Shown here one piece after another: positions 34,852 through 45,020 of a DNA stretch of 64,000 nucleotides. The notes below the pieces were generated by a model that did no database searches, was not told the DNA's origin, and was given only the letters and a program-made list of their open reading frames with translations. Both the position numbers and the translations under genes were made by a program. This DNA comes from Longibacter salinarum (GTDB taxonomy: Bacteria; Bacteroidota; Rhodothermia; Rhodothermales; Salinibacteraceae): contig NZ_PDEQ01000003.1 of NCBI RefSeq assembly GCF_002554795.1, positions 434,001-498,000 of the forward strand. Reading direction: 5' to 3'. Numbering within the stretch: position 1 is the first letter of the stretch; each line of letters opens with the position of its first letter.

Positions 34852-37263
34852 ATGGAAACGAAGGCTCTCGACACGCGCTCTCTACATCTTTCCGCACCAG
34901 CAACGCATCCGCCGTTTCGCACGGCTACGGTTCTCGGAGCCGGGACAATGGGTGCGCAGATCGCCGCACACCTCGCGAACGCCGGGTTGGAGGTTCATCT
35001 CCTGGACATCGCACCAGATGATGGAGACCCAAACAGCATCGTTAACAAAGGTCTGAAGGCTGCGAAAAAAGCGAGTCCCGATCCGTTTCATACGGATGAT
35101 GTCGCAGACCGGATTTATACGGGTAACTTCGAAGAGAACTTCGATCGGGTTGCAGAAGCGGACTGGGTGATCGAGGTGGTGGTCGAGCATCTGCCGATCA
35201 AGCGGGATGTTCATGCTCGGATCGAAAAGCATGCTCGCGAGGACGCGGTGATCTCGACGAACACGAGCGGCCTTCCGATTCATGAAATCAGCGAGGGACG
35301 GTCCGAGGCGTACAAGCGTCGCTTCCTGGGGACGCACTTCTTCAACCCGCCGCGTTACCTGAAGCTGCTCGAGATCATTCCCACGCAGCAAACGGATTCG
35401 GAGATCGTCGAACGGGTCGCGCAGTTTGGCCGAATTCACCTCGGCAAAGGAATTGTCGTTGCGAACGATGTGCCGTACTTCATCGGGAATCGGGTCGGCA
35501 TCTTCGCGCAGCTGCAGGCGATGCGATACTTCACGGAGGGCGACTACTCGATCGAAGAGGTCGATACGCTGACGGGTAAGCTGCAAGGACATCCGAAGTC
35601 GGCCACGTTCCGGACCGCGGACGTCGTCGGCTTGGACGTGTTGGTCGATGTCACGAAGAATCTCTACGAGAAGGCGGAGGAGGATGAGAGTCGGGAAGAG
35701 TTTCAGGTACCCGACGTCCTGCAAAAGCTCGTCGACAAGGATCGCAAGGGGGCAAAGAGTGGGGCAGGGTTCTATAAGAAGGTCGATGGTGAAATCAAGT
35801 CACTCGACCCGGATACCTTTGAGTACACGTCCGCCGAAGAGCAGGACCTCGGCGACATCAAGTCGATCAAGAAAGCCGGGGATCTCAAGGCTCGGCTCAA
35901 TGCTCTCTACGAAGACACCGGCCGCGCCGGAACATTCTTCCGTGATACCACGCTGTCGACAATAGGATACAGCGCGCGTCGCATCGGCGAAATTACCGAC
36001 AACCCGGCCGATGTGGACCGGGCGATTCGGTGGGGCTTTGGCTGGGAAATGGGGCCGTTCGAGAAATGGGATGCCCTGGGATTCGAGACGGTGCTCAACG
36101 GCATGAAGGAGCACGACGTTGAGATCCCGTCCTGGGTTGAAACGATGGCCGATGACGGTATCGACTCGTTCTATCGCGTCGAGAACGGCGAACGTCAGGT
36201 GTATCTGCCGTCGGAGGGCGGTTACGTCAGCGATCCGACGCCGAGTGACGAGCTGTCGCTCGACCGCGTCAAGGCGGAGTCGTCCAACGAAGTCTGGACG
36301 AACGGTGAGGCTGCGATGCTCGACATCGGTGATGATGTGATGCTCTTCGAGTTTCGGTCGAAGTCGAACTCGCTGGGTCGGGATGTCATGACCGGTCTCC
36401 GCGAGTGCATCGACCGTGTCGAGAACGACCCGAACGTTCGTGGTCTGGTAATCGGCAACGAAGGCAAGAACTTTTCCGTCGGGGCGAACCTCGGCGAGAT
36501 GGCCATGGCCGCCTCGCAGGGAATGTACGACCAGATCGGGGAGTACATCGCCGAGTTTCAGCAGACCATTCAGAAGGTCCACTACGCCACGAAACCCGTT
36601 GTTGTCGCGACACACCAGCGTGTCCTCGGTGGGGGCTGCGAGATGACGATGGCGTGCACCCACCCGGTGTGTTCAGCGGAAACGTACATCGGTCTCGTCG
36701 AACTCGGAGTCGGCTTGATCCCGGCAGGAACGGGAACGATGCGTATGGCGGCGTACGCTGCAGAGCGCGCCCCGGACGACCACCCGAGCAACATCCAGGC
36801 GTACCTGCGCAACTACTTTGAGACGATCGCGATGGCCGAGGTGGCAGAGAGCGCGCCACAGGCGATCGAGAAAGGCTTCCTTCCGGAGCACACGAAGATC
36901 GTTATGAATGAGGATCGCCGTCTCCACGTGGCGAAGGAAGAGGTGAAGAGCCTGAGCGAACAGGGCTACACTGCGCCTCCCGTGCGAAACAAGGTCCGTG
37001 TTCTGGGTGAGAAAACGCTCGCGGCAATCAAAGTCTCGCTCCGCGGCTATCGCGAAGGCAACTTCATCAGCGAGTACGACGAATTCCTGGCTACGAAGCT
37101 GGCGTACGTGATGTGCGGAGGCGATCTGTCAAGCCCGCAGGACGTGCACGAGGATTATCTACTCGAACTCGAGCGTGAGGTCTTCCTCAGTCTGCTCGGC
37201 GAGGAGAAGACGATGGCTCGCGTGCAGCACATCCTGGAGCACAACAAGCCGCTCCGCAACTAG
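34852..37263 (+). CDS. fadN: 3-hydroxyacyl-CoA dehydrogenase/enoyl-CoA hydratase (FadN type)
   Basis: An 803-residue two-function enzyme of beta-oxidation. The dehydrogenase is N-terminal: GAGTMG at residues 29-34 begins the Rossmann fold, with TNTSGLPIHEI and the catalytic-His segment THFFNPPRYLKLLEII. The hydratase lies at about 470-690 (GKNFSVGANL, then GGGCEMTMA and the acidic VELGVGLIPAGTG). This order is reversed compared with E. coli FadB but matches B. subtilis FadN. With fadA and fadE downstream it reproduces the B. subtilis fadN-A-E order. Confidence 0.94.
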   Translation: METKALDTRSLHLSAPATHPPFRTATVLGAGTMGAQIAAHLANAGLEVHLLDIAPDDGDPNSIVNKGLKAAKKASPDPFHTDDVADRIYTGNFEENFDRVAEADWVIEVVVEHLPIKRDVHARIEKHAREDAVISTNTSGLPIHEISEGRSEAYKRRFLGTHFFNPPRYLKLLEIIPTQQTDSEIVERVAQFGRIHLGKGIVVANDVPYFIGNRVGIFAQLQAMRYFTEGDYSIEEVDTLTGKLQGHPKSATFRTADVVGLDVLVDVTKNLYEKAEEDESREEFQVPDVLQKLVDKDRKGAKSGAGFYKKVDGEIKSLDPDTFEYTSAEEQDLGDIKSIKKAGDLKARLNALYEDTGRAGTFFRDTTLSTIGYSARRIGEITDNPADVDRAIRWGFGWEMGPFEKWDALGFETVLNGMKEHDVEIPSWVETMADDGIDSFYRVENGERQVYLPSEGGYVSDPTPSDELSLDRVKAESSNEVWTNGEAAMLDIGDDVMLFEFRSKSNSLGRDVMTGLRECIDRVENDPNVRGLVIGNEGKNFSVGANLGEMAMAASQGMYDQIGEYIAEFQQTIQKVHYATKPVVVATHQRVLGGGCEMTMACTHPVCSAETYIGLVELGVGLIPAGTGTMRMAAYAAERAPDDHPSNIQAYLRNYFETIAMAEVAESAPQAIEKGFLPEHTKIVMNEDRRLHVAKEEVKSLSEQGYTAPPVRNKVRVLGEKTLAAIKVSLRGYREGNFISEYDEFLATKLAYVMCGGDLSSPQDVHEDYLLELEREVFLSLLGEEKTMARVQHILEHNKPLRN

Positions 37264-37368
37264 CACACCGCACGACGACGCTCCTGAACCCGCCATGATC
37301 GGTACCTTCGTTCGTGGCGGGCGAGGAGTCCTACCTACGATTTCTACAGAACGCGAAGACGACAACTG

Positions 37369-38574
37369 ATGGAAGCAGATAACGCAGCATACATCGTAAG
37401 CAGCGTGCGGACTGCGGTTGGCAAGGCCGGTCGTGGAACGCTCAAAGACTATCGCCCGGAAGAGATGGGTGCACAGTCGGTCAAGGGCGCGATGGACCGC
37501 GTCAATGGTCTCGAGCCTGAGATGATCGACGACGTCATGATGGGATGCGCTTTCCCGGAAGGTCCGCAGGGCATGAACGTCGGGCGCATCATTGCCCAGA
37601 AGGCGGGTCTTCCCGATTCCGTCCCGGGCGCGACGGTCAACCGATTCTGCTCATCCGGCCTTCAGACGATTGCTATGGCCTCCCAGGCGATCGCGACCGG
37701 TACGGCCGATGTCGTGGTGGCAGGTGGCGCCGAGTCGATGAGTGCCGTTCCGATGAGTGGGTTCTTCTTTCAGCCGGATCCACAGCTGACCGAAGATGAC
37801 ATCGACTACTACGTGTCGATGGGCATCACAGCGGAAAACGTCGCAGACAAGTACGGCGTGTCGCGCGAAGACCAGGACGCGTTTGCGCTCCGCTCGCACG
37901 AGCGCGCTGTCGATGCGATTGAGAATGGACGGTTCGAGGACGAAATTATCCCGCTCCACGTCAAGCAGACGCACTACAACGGTGCGGACTTCGGCAAGGG
38001 AAGCACGCATACCCAGGAAACCACGTTCAACACGGACGAGGGACCGCGGCGGGATACCAGCATGGAGGCCCTCTCCGGTCTGCGACCCGCCTTTCGTCGC
38101 GGCGGCTCGGTGACGGCGGGCAACTCGTCACAGACGTCGGACGGCGGCGCTGCCTCCGTCGTTATGAGCCAGAAGATGGTCGATGATCTCGGTGTTGACC
38201 CGCTCGCTCGACTCGTCGGATTCTCCGTCGCCGGTGTTGCGCCGGAATACATGGGGATCGGACCGGTCGAAGCCATTCCGAAAGTGTTAAAGCAGACGGG
38301 CCTGTCGCTCAATGACATCGGACTGGTCGAACTCAACGAAGCCTTCGCTGCTCAGGCGCTCGCCGTGATTCGTGAGACGGGCCTCGATGAGGACATCGTC
38401 AACGTGAATGGTGGCGCAATTGCTCTTGGACACCCACTCGGGTGCACCGGTGCCAAACTCACGTCTACGCTTATCCACGAGATGATCCGACGCGACGTAC
38501 GCTACGGCATTTGCACGATGTGCGTGGGAGGTGGCATGGGCGCTGCCGGGGTCATCGAGAATCTCCGGCTGTAA
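37369..38574 (+). CDS. fadA: Acetyl-CoA acyltransferase (thiolase)
   Basis: A 401-residue thiolase that cleaves 3-ketoacyl-CoA to acetyl-CoA in the last step of beta-oxidation. Catalytic residues are C94 in NRFCSSG, the His at about 355 in GHPLGCTG and the second Cys at about 385 in [23 protein letters not shown]-like and NEAFAAQAL motifs are present. It starts 105 bases after fadN with no operator between and is likely co-transcribed. Confidence 0.96.
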   Translation: MEADNAAYIVSSVRTAVGKAGRGTLKDYRPEEMGAQSVKGAMDRVNGLEPEMIDDVMMGCAFPEGPQGMNVGRIIAQKAGLPDSVPGATVNRFCSSGLQTIAMASQAIATGTADVVVAGGAESMSAVPMSGFFFQPDPQLTEDDIDYYVSMGITAENVADKYGVSREDQDAFALRSHERAVDAIENGRFEDEIIPLHVKQTHYNGADFGKGSTHTQETTFNTDEGPRRDTSMEALSGLRPAFRRGGSVTAGNSSQTSDGGAASVVMSQKMVDDLGVDPLARLVGFSVAGVAPEYMGIGPVEAIPKVLKQTGLSLNDIGLVELNEAFAAQALAVIRETGLDEDIVNVNGGAIALGHPLGCTGAKLTSTLIHEMIRRDVRYGICTMCVGGGMGAAGVIENLRL

Positions 38575-38604
38575 ACATCCGTCGATTTACCCACCAACGG
38601 GTTG

Positions 38605-38623
38605 CCCGCACACGCGGTGCGGG
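38605..38623 (+). terminator. Short hairpin after fadA
   Basis: CCCGCAC at 38605-38611 and GTGCGGG at 38617-38623 with a 5-base loop, 31 bases after the fadA stop. No T-run follows, so termination is likely partial. Confidence 0.4.
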
Positions 38624-38717
38624 TGACTCGGACGTGGACAACTAGCCTCAGCCAGTACGATCTAAAAATGTTGCAGGTCTGTAAACAATTTTCGACTAAC
38701 GCTGTATACCCAGTAGG

Positions 38718-38730
38718 TTAACGGTGTTAA
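38718..38730. promoter_or_regulatory. TetR palindrome, copy 3 (upstream of fadE)
   Basis: TTAAC-GGT-GTTAA, 94 bases before the fadE start. Read on the other strand, its flanks (C before, C after) match the other two copies, giving the 17-base consensus RCTTAACRCYGTTAACY. Confidence 0.72.
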
Positions 38731-38823
38731 GTGGTCCATACGCTCCACCGAGGCGGTTACCTGCACCGCAGACCTCGAAATACGGAGTCCCCAAACGGCA
38801 ACAACCATTAGACGAACGTACTC

Positions 38824-41475
38824 ATGAACTTACCCTACTTCGATGCTTTCTCCAGCATGCCGACCGCCGGTGTGGTTGCCGGGGTGCTGCTGGTGCTATT
38901 CGTGCTTGGCTTCATGGGGGCTCCGCTACCAATCTGGGCTGTCGCTGGTGCGGCTGCTCTGTATGGATTTGGAGCTCCGATGTGGCTCTGGATCCCGTAC
39001 CTTGTTCTCGCAGTGATCTTTAACATTCCACCCATCCGGCGCGTCGTTAGCTCTGCCGTTATGAAGCTGATGGAAGCGCTTCAATTCCTCCCGGTGATTT
39101 CGGAGACGGAGCAGACGGCGATCGATGCCGGAACGGTTTGGATGGATGCCGAACTCTTCTCCGGCAAGCCGGACTTCAAGAACACGCTGGATCAGCTCTA
39201 TCCGGAGTTGTCCGACGAAGAGCAGGCATTTCTCGATGGTCCCGTCGAGGAACTCTGTGCAATGGTCGATGACTGGGACGTTCACCAGCGCGGCGACCTA
39301 CCACAAGAGGCGTGGGACTACATGAAGGAAAAGGGCTTCTTCGGCCTTATCATTCCGGAGGAGTACGGAGGCCTTGGGTTCTCCGCGGAAGGACGGAGCG
39401 CCGTCGTACAGAAGCTCGGGACGCGGTCGCTTCCGCTGTCGATTACCGTAATGGTGCCCAACTCGCTGGGACCGGGCGAACTGCTTCTTCATTACGGCAC
39501 GGATAAGCAGAAGGACTACTATCTGCCGCGCCTTGCCGACGGCACGGATATCCCGGCGTTTGCTCTGACGGAGCCGAATGCCGGCTCGGATGCCGGGGCG
39601 ATGACGTCGCACGGCGAGGTCTTCAAGAATGAGGACGGCGAGCTGATGCTGCGCCTGAACTGGGATAAGCGGTACATTTCGCTTGCCGCAATCTCGGGTG
39701 TCCTCGGCCTCGCGTTCAAACTAGAAGACCCGAACAACTACCTCGGCAAGGGCGAGGACCTCGGTATCACCTGTGCCCTCGTACCGTCCGATGCAGAGGG
39801 CGTCAAGCTCGGTCGTCGACATGACCCGCTTGGCATCGCGTTCTACAACTGCCCGACGGAAGGAGAGAATGTGGAGCTTCCCATCGATGCTATCATCGGT
39901 GAGAAAGACGGCGCCGGGCGAGGTTGGCAGATGCTCATGGATGCGCTGTCAGCAGGCCGAGGTATTATGCTTCCCGCGCAGTCGGCCGGTGGGCTCAAGT
40001 ACTTCACTCGCGTCGCGGGTGGGCATGCCGCTGTGCGTCAGCAGTTCGGTCTCTCGATTGGTAAATTCGAGGGTATTGAAGAGCCGCTGGCTCGTATCGC
40101 TGGCTTTACCTACACGCTCGAGGCGGCCCGGAAGTATACGAATGGTGCGATCGATAGCGGCGAGAAACCGTCGGTCGTGTCGGCCATCGCCAAGTACAGC
40201 TTCACGGAGCTTCAGCGGCAGGCTGTCAACGATGCGATGGACATCCTGGCCGGTAACGGCATCTCGCGCGGCCCGAAGAACCTGCTCGCGAATGCGTACA
40301 TCGGTACGCCGATCAGCATCACCGTGGAGGGGGCGAACATCCTGACGCGGACGATGATGATCTTCGGACAGGGCGCCATTCGCTGTCACCCGTACGCGCT
40401 GACGGAGATTGAGGCGCTGATGGAGGGCGATGTGAAGAAGTTCGACGGTGCATTCTGGAGTCACATCGGACACGTGGTCCGCAATGGTTTCCGCGCGTTC
40501 GGGCTCAGCATCTCGCGCGGACTCCTTGCTGGTTCGCCGGTTAGCGGTCCACATTCGAAGTATTACCGCAAGCTCTCCTGGGCCTCGGCAACCTTCGCTT
40601 TCATGGCTGACCTGGCCATGGGAAGTCTCGGCGGTGCGCTCAAGCGGAAGGAGAAGATTACCGGCCGCTTTGCTGACATCCTGATCTGGATGTACCTCGC
40701 CACCGCGACGCTTGCCCGTTTCGAGAAAGAAGGTCGTCCGAAGGAACAGGAAGACTTCATGCACTGGTCGCTCCAGTACGCATTCGCGCAGATTCAGGAA
40801 GCGTTCGACGGACTGTTCGCCAATATGAAGGTGCCGGGCCTGACCTGGCTCTTCCGTGGTGTGATCGGTCCGTGGTCGCGTTTCAACACGATCGGTTCGA
40901 TGCCGAGCGACCACCTCGGAGGCAAAATCGCCCAGGCCGTCCAGGAGAAGGATGGTGCCCGCGACTGGATGACGGAAGGCATCTACGTCACCAAGGAAGA
41001 GGGTGAAGCCCTTGGCGATCTCGAGATTGCCTTCGAACTCAGCCGCGAGTCCTATCACATCGGTCAGACGATTAAGGACGCCGTGCGCGCCGGTCGCCTG
41101 CCGAAGAAACGTCCGCATGCTCTCCTCGATGAGGCGCGCGAGAAAGGTATCATCTCGGACGAGGACTATGAAACCGTGCAGCGCGCAGAAGAAGCACGTA
41201 GTCGCTACATTGCGGTTGACGAGTTCGAACTTGAGGAATACCGCCAGAACCGCGATATGCCGGGTGAACCGGTGGGTCGTGGGGCCCTCGCGTCTAGCAT
41301 CGCCGATGAGGTGGACCGTGATCTCACGTCCACGGATACGTCTGGCGATCCCACGCCGAACGTGCCAGGTGCAGACACCGATGCTGAAGGCGTTCGTGGC
41401 GACGGAGCGCGCGGTGACGGTGCCGCGGGTCTGGAAGCGACGGATGACGACGCGGAGGAAGCGTCGAAAGCGTAG
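38824..41475 (+). CDS. fadE: Acyl-CoA dehydrogenase, large FadE type
   Basis: An 883-residue FAD enzyme for the first step of beta-oxidation. Residues about 14-62 form two to three transmembrane helices. The acyl-CoA dehydrogenase core follows (GFFGLIIPEEYGGLGFS, FALTEPNAGSDAGAM, then MLMDALSAGRGIMLPA). The C-terminal third (about 540-810) resembles the DUF1974 part of E. coli FadE, which is about 814 residues. The last 60 residues are a low-complexity acidic Gly/Asp/Ala tail. It has its own operator-bearing promoter and terminator. Confidence 0.94.
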   Translation: MNLPYFDAFSSMPTAGVVAGVLLVLFVLGFMGAPLPIWAVAGAAALYGFGAPMWLWIPYLVLAVIFNIPPIRRVVSSAVMKLMEALQFLPVISETEQTAIDAGTVWMDAELFSGKPDFKNTLDQLYPELSDEEQAFLDGPVEELCAMVDDWDVHQRGDLPQEAWDYMKEKGFFGLIIPEEYGGLGFSAEGRSAVVQKLGTRSLPLSITVMVPNSLGPGELLLHYGTDKQKDYYLPRLADGTDIPAFALTEPNAGSDAGAMTSHGEVFKNEDGELMLRLNWDKRYISLAAISGVLGLAFKLEDPNNYLGKGEDLGITCALVPSDAEGVKLGRRHDPLGIAFYNCPTEGENVELPIDAIIGEKDGAGRGWQMLMDALSAGRGIMLPAQSAGGLKYFTRVAGGHAAVRQQFGLSIGKFEGIEEPLARIAGFTYTLEAARKYTNGAIDSGEKPSVVSAIAKYSFTELQRQAVNDAMDILAGNGISRGPKNLLANAYIGTPISITVEGANILTRTMMIFGQGAIRCHPYALTEIEALMEGDVKKFDGAFWSHIGHVVRNGFRAFGLSISRGLLAGSPVSGPHSKYYRKLSWASATFAFMADLAMGSLGGALKRKEKITGRFADILIWMYLATATLARFEKEGRPKEQEDFMHWSLQYAFAQIQEAFDGLFANMKVPGLTWLFRGVIGPWSRFNTIGSMPSDHLGGKIAQAVQEKDGARDWMTEGIYVTKEEGEALGDLEIAFELSRESYHIGQTIKDAVRAGRLPKKRPHALLDEAREKGIISDEDYETVQRAEEARSRYIAVDEFELEEYRQNRDMPGEPVGRGALASSIADEVDRDLTSTDTSGDPTPNVPGADTDAEGVRGDGARGDGAAGLEATDDDAEEASKA

Positions 41476-41502
41476 ACGCGCGAACATCATTTCTTCAACG
41501 TC

Positions 41503-41543
41503 ACGCCCGCCCGGAGACGAAATGTTCTTCGGGCGGGCGTTTT
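41503..41543 (+). terminator. Rho-independent terminator of fadE
   Basis: ACGCCCGCCCG at 41503-41513 pairs perfectly with 41530-41540, and TTTT follows. It starts 28 bases after the fadE stop. Confidence 0.9.
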
Positions 41544-41698
41544 GATAGCCACACGGAGTGAAACGTTTCGTTGCGCCGGGCAACGGTCAGACGCGAGGCA
41601 ACGCAGTTTTGCGCGTGCTTTTGTTTACTGTTCATGCCCGATGATCTGATTCGACCTCGCATACACTGACGATCGACCTTCTCTAAATCAACAGATTC

Positions 41699-42556
41699 AT
41701 GAGTGAACCTTATTCCAGCACGCTGCTCGAAGACACACATATCGTCGTTACCGGCGGAGGAACGGGTCTCGGTCGAGCGATGGCCATGCGGTGTGCCGAG
41801 CTCGGAGCGAAAGTAACCATTAATGGCCGACGGGAAGAGCCGCTTGAAAACACGGTGACGGACATCCGGGACGCAGGCGGAACAGCCGAAGGGATTTCCT
41901 GCAACGTTCGGGATGTCGACTCCGTCAACACCTTCTTTGACGAGGCAGAAGATCGTCAGGGGCCGGTGACTCATCTCGTCAACAATGCTGCTGCAAACTT
42001 CCTCGCGGCCGCGGAAGACATATCACCGAACGGCTTCGACGCCATCATCAAAACGAACCTCTATGGGTCGTTCTACTGCACGCAGGCCTGCGGCAAACGG
42101 TGGATCGAAAGGGAGGAGGAAGGTGTCGTCCTCTCGATTGCGACGACCTACGCGGAGACAGGGAGTGCGTTCGTCCTCCCAAGCGCGATGTCAAAGGCGG
42201 GGATTGTTGCGATGACGCGATCGCTCGCGGCCGAATGGGGGGCGGCAAACATTCGGTTGAATGCCATCGCGCCCGGTCCCTTTCCGACGGAGGGTGCGTG
42301 GGAGCGCCTTGTGCCCGGAACGGACATGGAGGAGCAGATGAAGCAACGTATTCCGCTGCGGCGTTTCGGTGAACCAGAGGAGCTCGCCAACCTCGTCGTT
42401 TTCATGCTGAGCGATCTGGCGAGCTATATGAACGGCGAACTCGTTACCTTCGACGGAGGCGAGGTGCTAACTGCCGGTGGCCAGTTCAACGATTTCACGC
42501 GGATGTCCCGCGATACGGTAAAATCGATGATGGAGATGATGAAGCCGAAAAAGTAG
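41699..42556 (+). CDS. Short-chain dehydrogenase, 2,4-dienoyl-CoA reductase-like
   Basis: A 285-residue SDR. The cofactor loop TGGGTGLGRAMA, the NNAAANFLAAAEDISPNG segment and IAPGPFPTEGAWERL are typical of the dienoyl-CoA reductase group that removes double bases of unsaturated fatty acids with NADPH. The canonical catalytic Tyr-x3-Lys is Ser-x3-Lys here (PSAMSKAG), as in mitochondrial DECR enzymes. It lies beside fadE but has its own upstream region and no palindrome, so co-regulation is not shown. It likely aids oxidation of unsaturated fats. Confidence 0.85.
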   Translation: MSEPYSSTLLEDTHIVVTGGGTGLGRAMAMRCAELGAKVTINGRREEPLENTVTDIRDAGGTAEGISCNVRDVDSVNTFFDEAEDRQGPVTHLVNNAAANFLAAAEDISPNGFDAIIKTNLYGSFYCTQACGKRWIEREEEGVVLSIATTYAETGSAFVLPSAMSKAGIVAMTRSLAAEWGAANIRLNAIAPGPFPTEGAWERLVPGTDMEEQMKQRIPLRRFGEPEELANLVVFMLSDLASYMNGELVTFDGGEVLTAGGQFNDFTRMSRDTVKSMMEMMKPKK

Positions 42557-42600
42557 TCGCTGAGCGTCATTAGGCTCAACCATTTTGCGACAGGACAGGA

Positions 42601-42629
42601 GGCAGGTGCCGGAAAGGCATCTGCCTTTT
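42601..42629 (+). terminator. Rho-independent terminator of the SDR gene
   Basis: GGCAGGTGCC at 42601-42610 pairs with GGCATCTGCC at 42616-42625 (one G-U pair), loop GGAAA, then TTTT. Confidence 0.88.
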
Positions 42630-42861
42630 GTCGTTTCATGACGATCATTGCGTACTCCTAGCCCCGACTCAAACCGGTTACCGTTAGCAGCCAATTCCGA
42701 TGAGTGATAACAAATGCTGTGTGATAATTGAGGTGTAGAGAATGCGTATAAATGTGAATTCGACCTCGGAGGTGTGCTGCGTGTGTCTAAACCGTTGATG
42801 TTGCGCCGAGGGCGTGTTAGATTTCTGTGAACCACATTGGCAGATCATCCCCCCGTAGCAT

Positions 42862-43587
42862 ATGCCATTAAGCGTAGAATTATTTACCGGTGCCGTCCAC
42901 GATGTCGAGCGGACGCAATACGAGATTCTCGGTGGCCTGAAAACCGCGCGCGATGCCTTCTCAGATAACCGAATCTATCCTCATCTCGGACAGCTCGTTA
43001 AATTCTATCGGGCGATTACGACGATGCTCGAAACGAGCGAACAGATGCGATCCCAACGAAACGGCACGCTATCGGGTGTCGACTGGGACGACATGGAACT
43101 GACGTATGAATGGCCGCAACTGGACGGAGATGACATGTCGGTGGTCGCAGACCTAATCGAATGGGCACTCCCCTACGTTCAAGACACACTCAATGAGGGG
43201 AAGTCCGTGTTTGAATTCGTAGATGAGCAACTGGAGGTGGAGACCGTCGGCATTGTCCCGTCCTATCTAAAGGAGGGCTACCTTATGGTGCCGGATCGGA
43301 CCGACCACGAGTTTCGGGTTTTTCGCTACACGATGTCCATCGTGCACGACGAGGGAGAGAAGGCGCGCATGCTACGGACGACGCTGTGCCGGTCTGTGTC
43401 CTGCGAAGACGTAGAGCCGCATCCGAGCACCATCAAGCTGGAACTGGTGAAGGAGCGTCGAGACCTGCCGAATCCCGCAACGTACTTCTTCGATAGTGGG
43501 GTGCCGTTTCCCTATGAGGAAACGATGTTGCCGGTCGTAAAGCGACGTCTGCTCCGTCACCTGACGCGCGAAACCGGTCGCGCGTAG
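42862..43587 (+). CDS. Hypothetical protein
   Basis: A 241-residue soluble protein without signal peptide or membrane segment. The N-terminal half is helical (GGLKTARDAFSDNRIYPHLGQLVKFYRAI) and the C-terminal half is mixed, with TTLCRSVSCEDVEPHPSTIKLELVKE and a Pro/Tyr-rich end. I do not recognise the family. It stands alone, convergent with the porphyrin oxidase gene 50 bases away. Confidence 0.7.
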   Translation: MPLSVELFTGAVHDVERTQYEILGGLKTARDAFSDNRIYPHLGQLVKFYRAITTMLETSEQMRSQRNGTLSGVDWDDMELTYEWPQLDGDDMSVVADLIEWALPYVQDTLNEGKSVFEFVDEQLEVETVGIVPSYLKEGYLMVPDRTDHEFRVFRYTMSIVHDEGEKARMLRTTLCRSVSCEDVEPHPSTIKLELVKERRDLPNPATYFFDSGVPFPYEETMLPVVKRRLLRHLTRETGRA

Positions 43588-43637
43588 TGCGGCGCGAAAG
43601 TCGAATGCGGGCGCGAAACCGTAGTGCGACACGACGG

Positions 43638-45020
43638 TCACGATGCCCCTGTCACGACGGACCGTGCGCTATGCATGGTCTCTTCGGCTGCGGCAACACC
43701 TGACTGCATCGCGTCACCGACGGAAATGCCAGAGCGATAGTTTCCAGCGAAATGGAGCCCAGGATGGCGCGTCTCGAGACGATCGAGAACAGCCTTGACG
43801 TGCCCGTGCTGCAGCGTGTACTGCGGGATGGCTCGTTGCCACTGGATGTGCCGAGTGAACGATGGTGCGCCCCGGATGCCGAGCAGCTCGTCCAGGTCTT
43901 GCAGAACCGTTGATCGAAGTTCTGCTGTCTCTTCCATCCCTAGCTTCGGGTGGCGTGCGCCGCCCGCAAAGGTTGTGAGCAACACCTGACCCTCGGGCGC
44001 CCGGTTTGGGAATAAGGTGGACGAGAAGAGGCAGCCGAGAAGTGAGTAATCATCTTCGACTTTCGGGACAAGCATCCCGAAGCCGTCGAGTGGGTGGTCA
44101 ATGTCGCTGCGGTCAAAGCCCATCGCTAGGACGCTCACTGGCGGGTATGGAACGCGCTCGAGTGGCGCGAGATCGATCTCCGACGTGAGATCGATCCCAG
44201 GCAGTCGGTGCAGGGGGATGGTGCTAATTACGGCGTCAAAGAACCGCATCTCGGTTGCTCCGTCCGGCTCGCGGGTTGCAACGTGCCAGCGCCGGTCGTC
44301 GAGGCGAAGTGAAGTCACGGGCGTGTTGACATGCACACAATCGCCCAGGGCCTGTGTGAGAGCGCGAGGTAGCGTCTCAAGCCCATTCCGAAACGAGTAG
44401 ATGGAGCGAGACCGGTTGCCTCCGTCGGACCGATTTCGGAATGCATGGATCAATCCGCGAAACAGCGAGCCATGCTCCTTCTCCATCTGGTGCAGGCGAG
44501 AGAAGGCGTGGGCGACGGAGAGGTCCGCCGGATCCCCGGCGAAAATGCCCCCAACAAACGGGTCGACTGCATAATCGAGAATCTCCCGACCGAGTCGCCG
44601 TCGTACGAAAGACGCGACGGTTTCATTCTCCTGAGCGTTGCCCGAACGAACGAACGGTTCCATGAGCAGGCGCAATTTACCGCGTGTACTCAGGAGAGAT
44701 GTCGTCAAAAATGACAACGGCGAAGAGGGAAGGGGTTCGGGCTTGCCGTGTTTGACCACATATCGTTTTCGAGCAGACGCTGAAGCCTCGACAATCTCCT
44801 CCGTCAGATTGAGATCGCGAATGATCTCCGGGAGCAAGTCGTTCGTGTCGCGGAGCGAGTTGGGGCCGTGTTCAACGAGATACCCGTCGATGGATTCGCT
44901 ACGGATCATTCCGCCCGTAGCGCTCGTCGCTTCGAGAACCGTGACCGGAATGCCTGCCTGTTTTAGATGATAGGCTGCGGTCAAGCCGGAGATACCTGCA
45001 CCGATGATGCCGACAGACAT
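43638..45020 (-). CDS. hemY: Protoporphyrinogen (or coproporphyrinogen) oxidase, FAD-dependent
   Basis: A 460-residue flavoprotein of heme synthesis. The N-terminal dinucleotide motif GIIGAGISGLTAAYHLKQAG and VLEATSATGGMIRSE are typical, with the C-terminal FAGNYRSGISVGDAMQSG closing the FAD site. It oxidises porphyrinogen to porphyrin using oxygen; whether the substrate is the proto- or copro-form cannot be told from sequence. No other heme gene is next to it. Monocistronic. Confidence 0.92.
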   Translation of the reverse strand: MSVGIIGAGISGLTAAYHLKQAGIPVTVLEATSATGGMIRSESIDGYLVEHGPNSLRDTNDLLPEIIRDLNLTEEIVEASASARKRYVVKHGKPEPLPSSPLSFLTTSLLSTRGKLRLLMEPFVRSGNAQENETVASFVRRRLGREILDYAVDPFVGGIFAGDPADLSVAHAFSRLHQMEKEHGSLFRGLIHAFRNRSDGGNRSRSIYSFRNGLETLPRALTQALGDCVHVNTPVTSLRLDDRRWHVATREPDGATEMRFFDAVISTIPLHRLPGIDLTSEIDLAPLERVPYPPVSVLAMGFDRSDIDHPLDGFGMLVPKVEDDYSLLGCLFSSTLFPNRAPEGQVLLTTFAGGARHPKLGMEETAELRSTVLQDLDELLGIRGAPSFTRHIQWQRAIPQYTLQHGHVKAVLDRLETRHPGLHFAGNYRSGISVGDAMQSGVAAAEETMHSARSVVTGAS

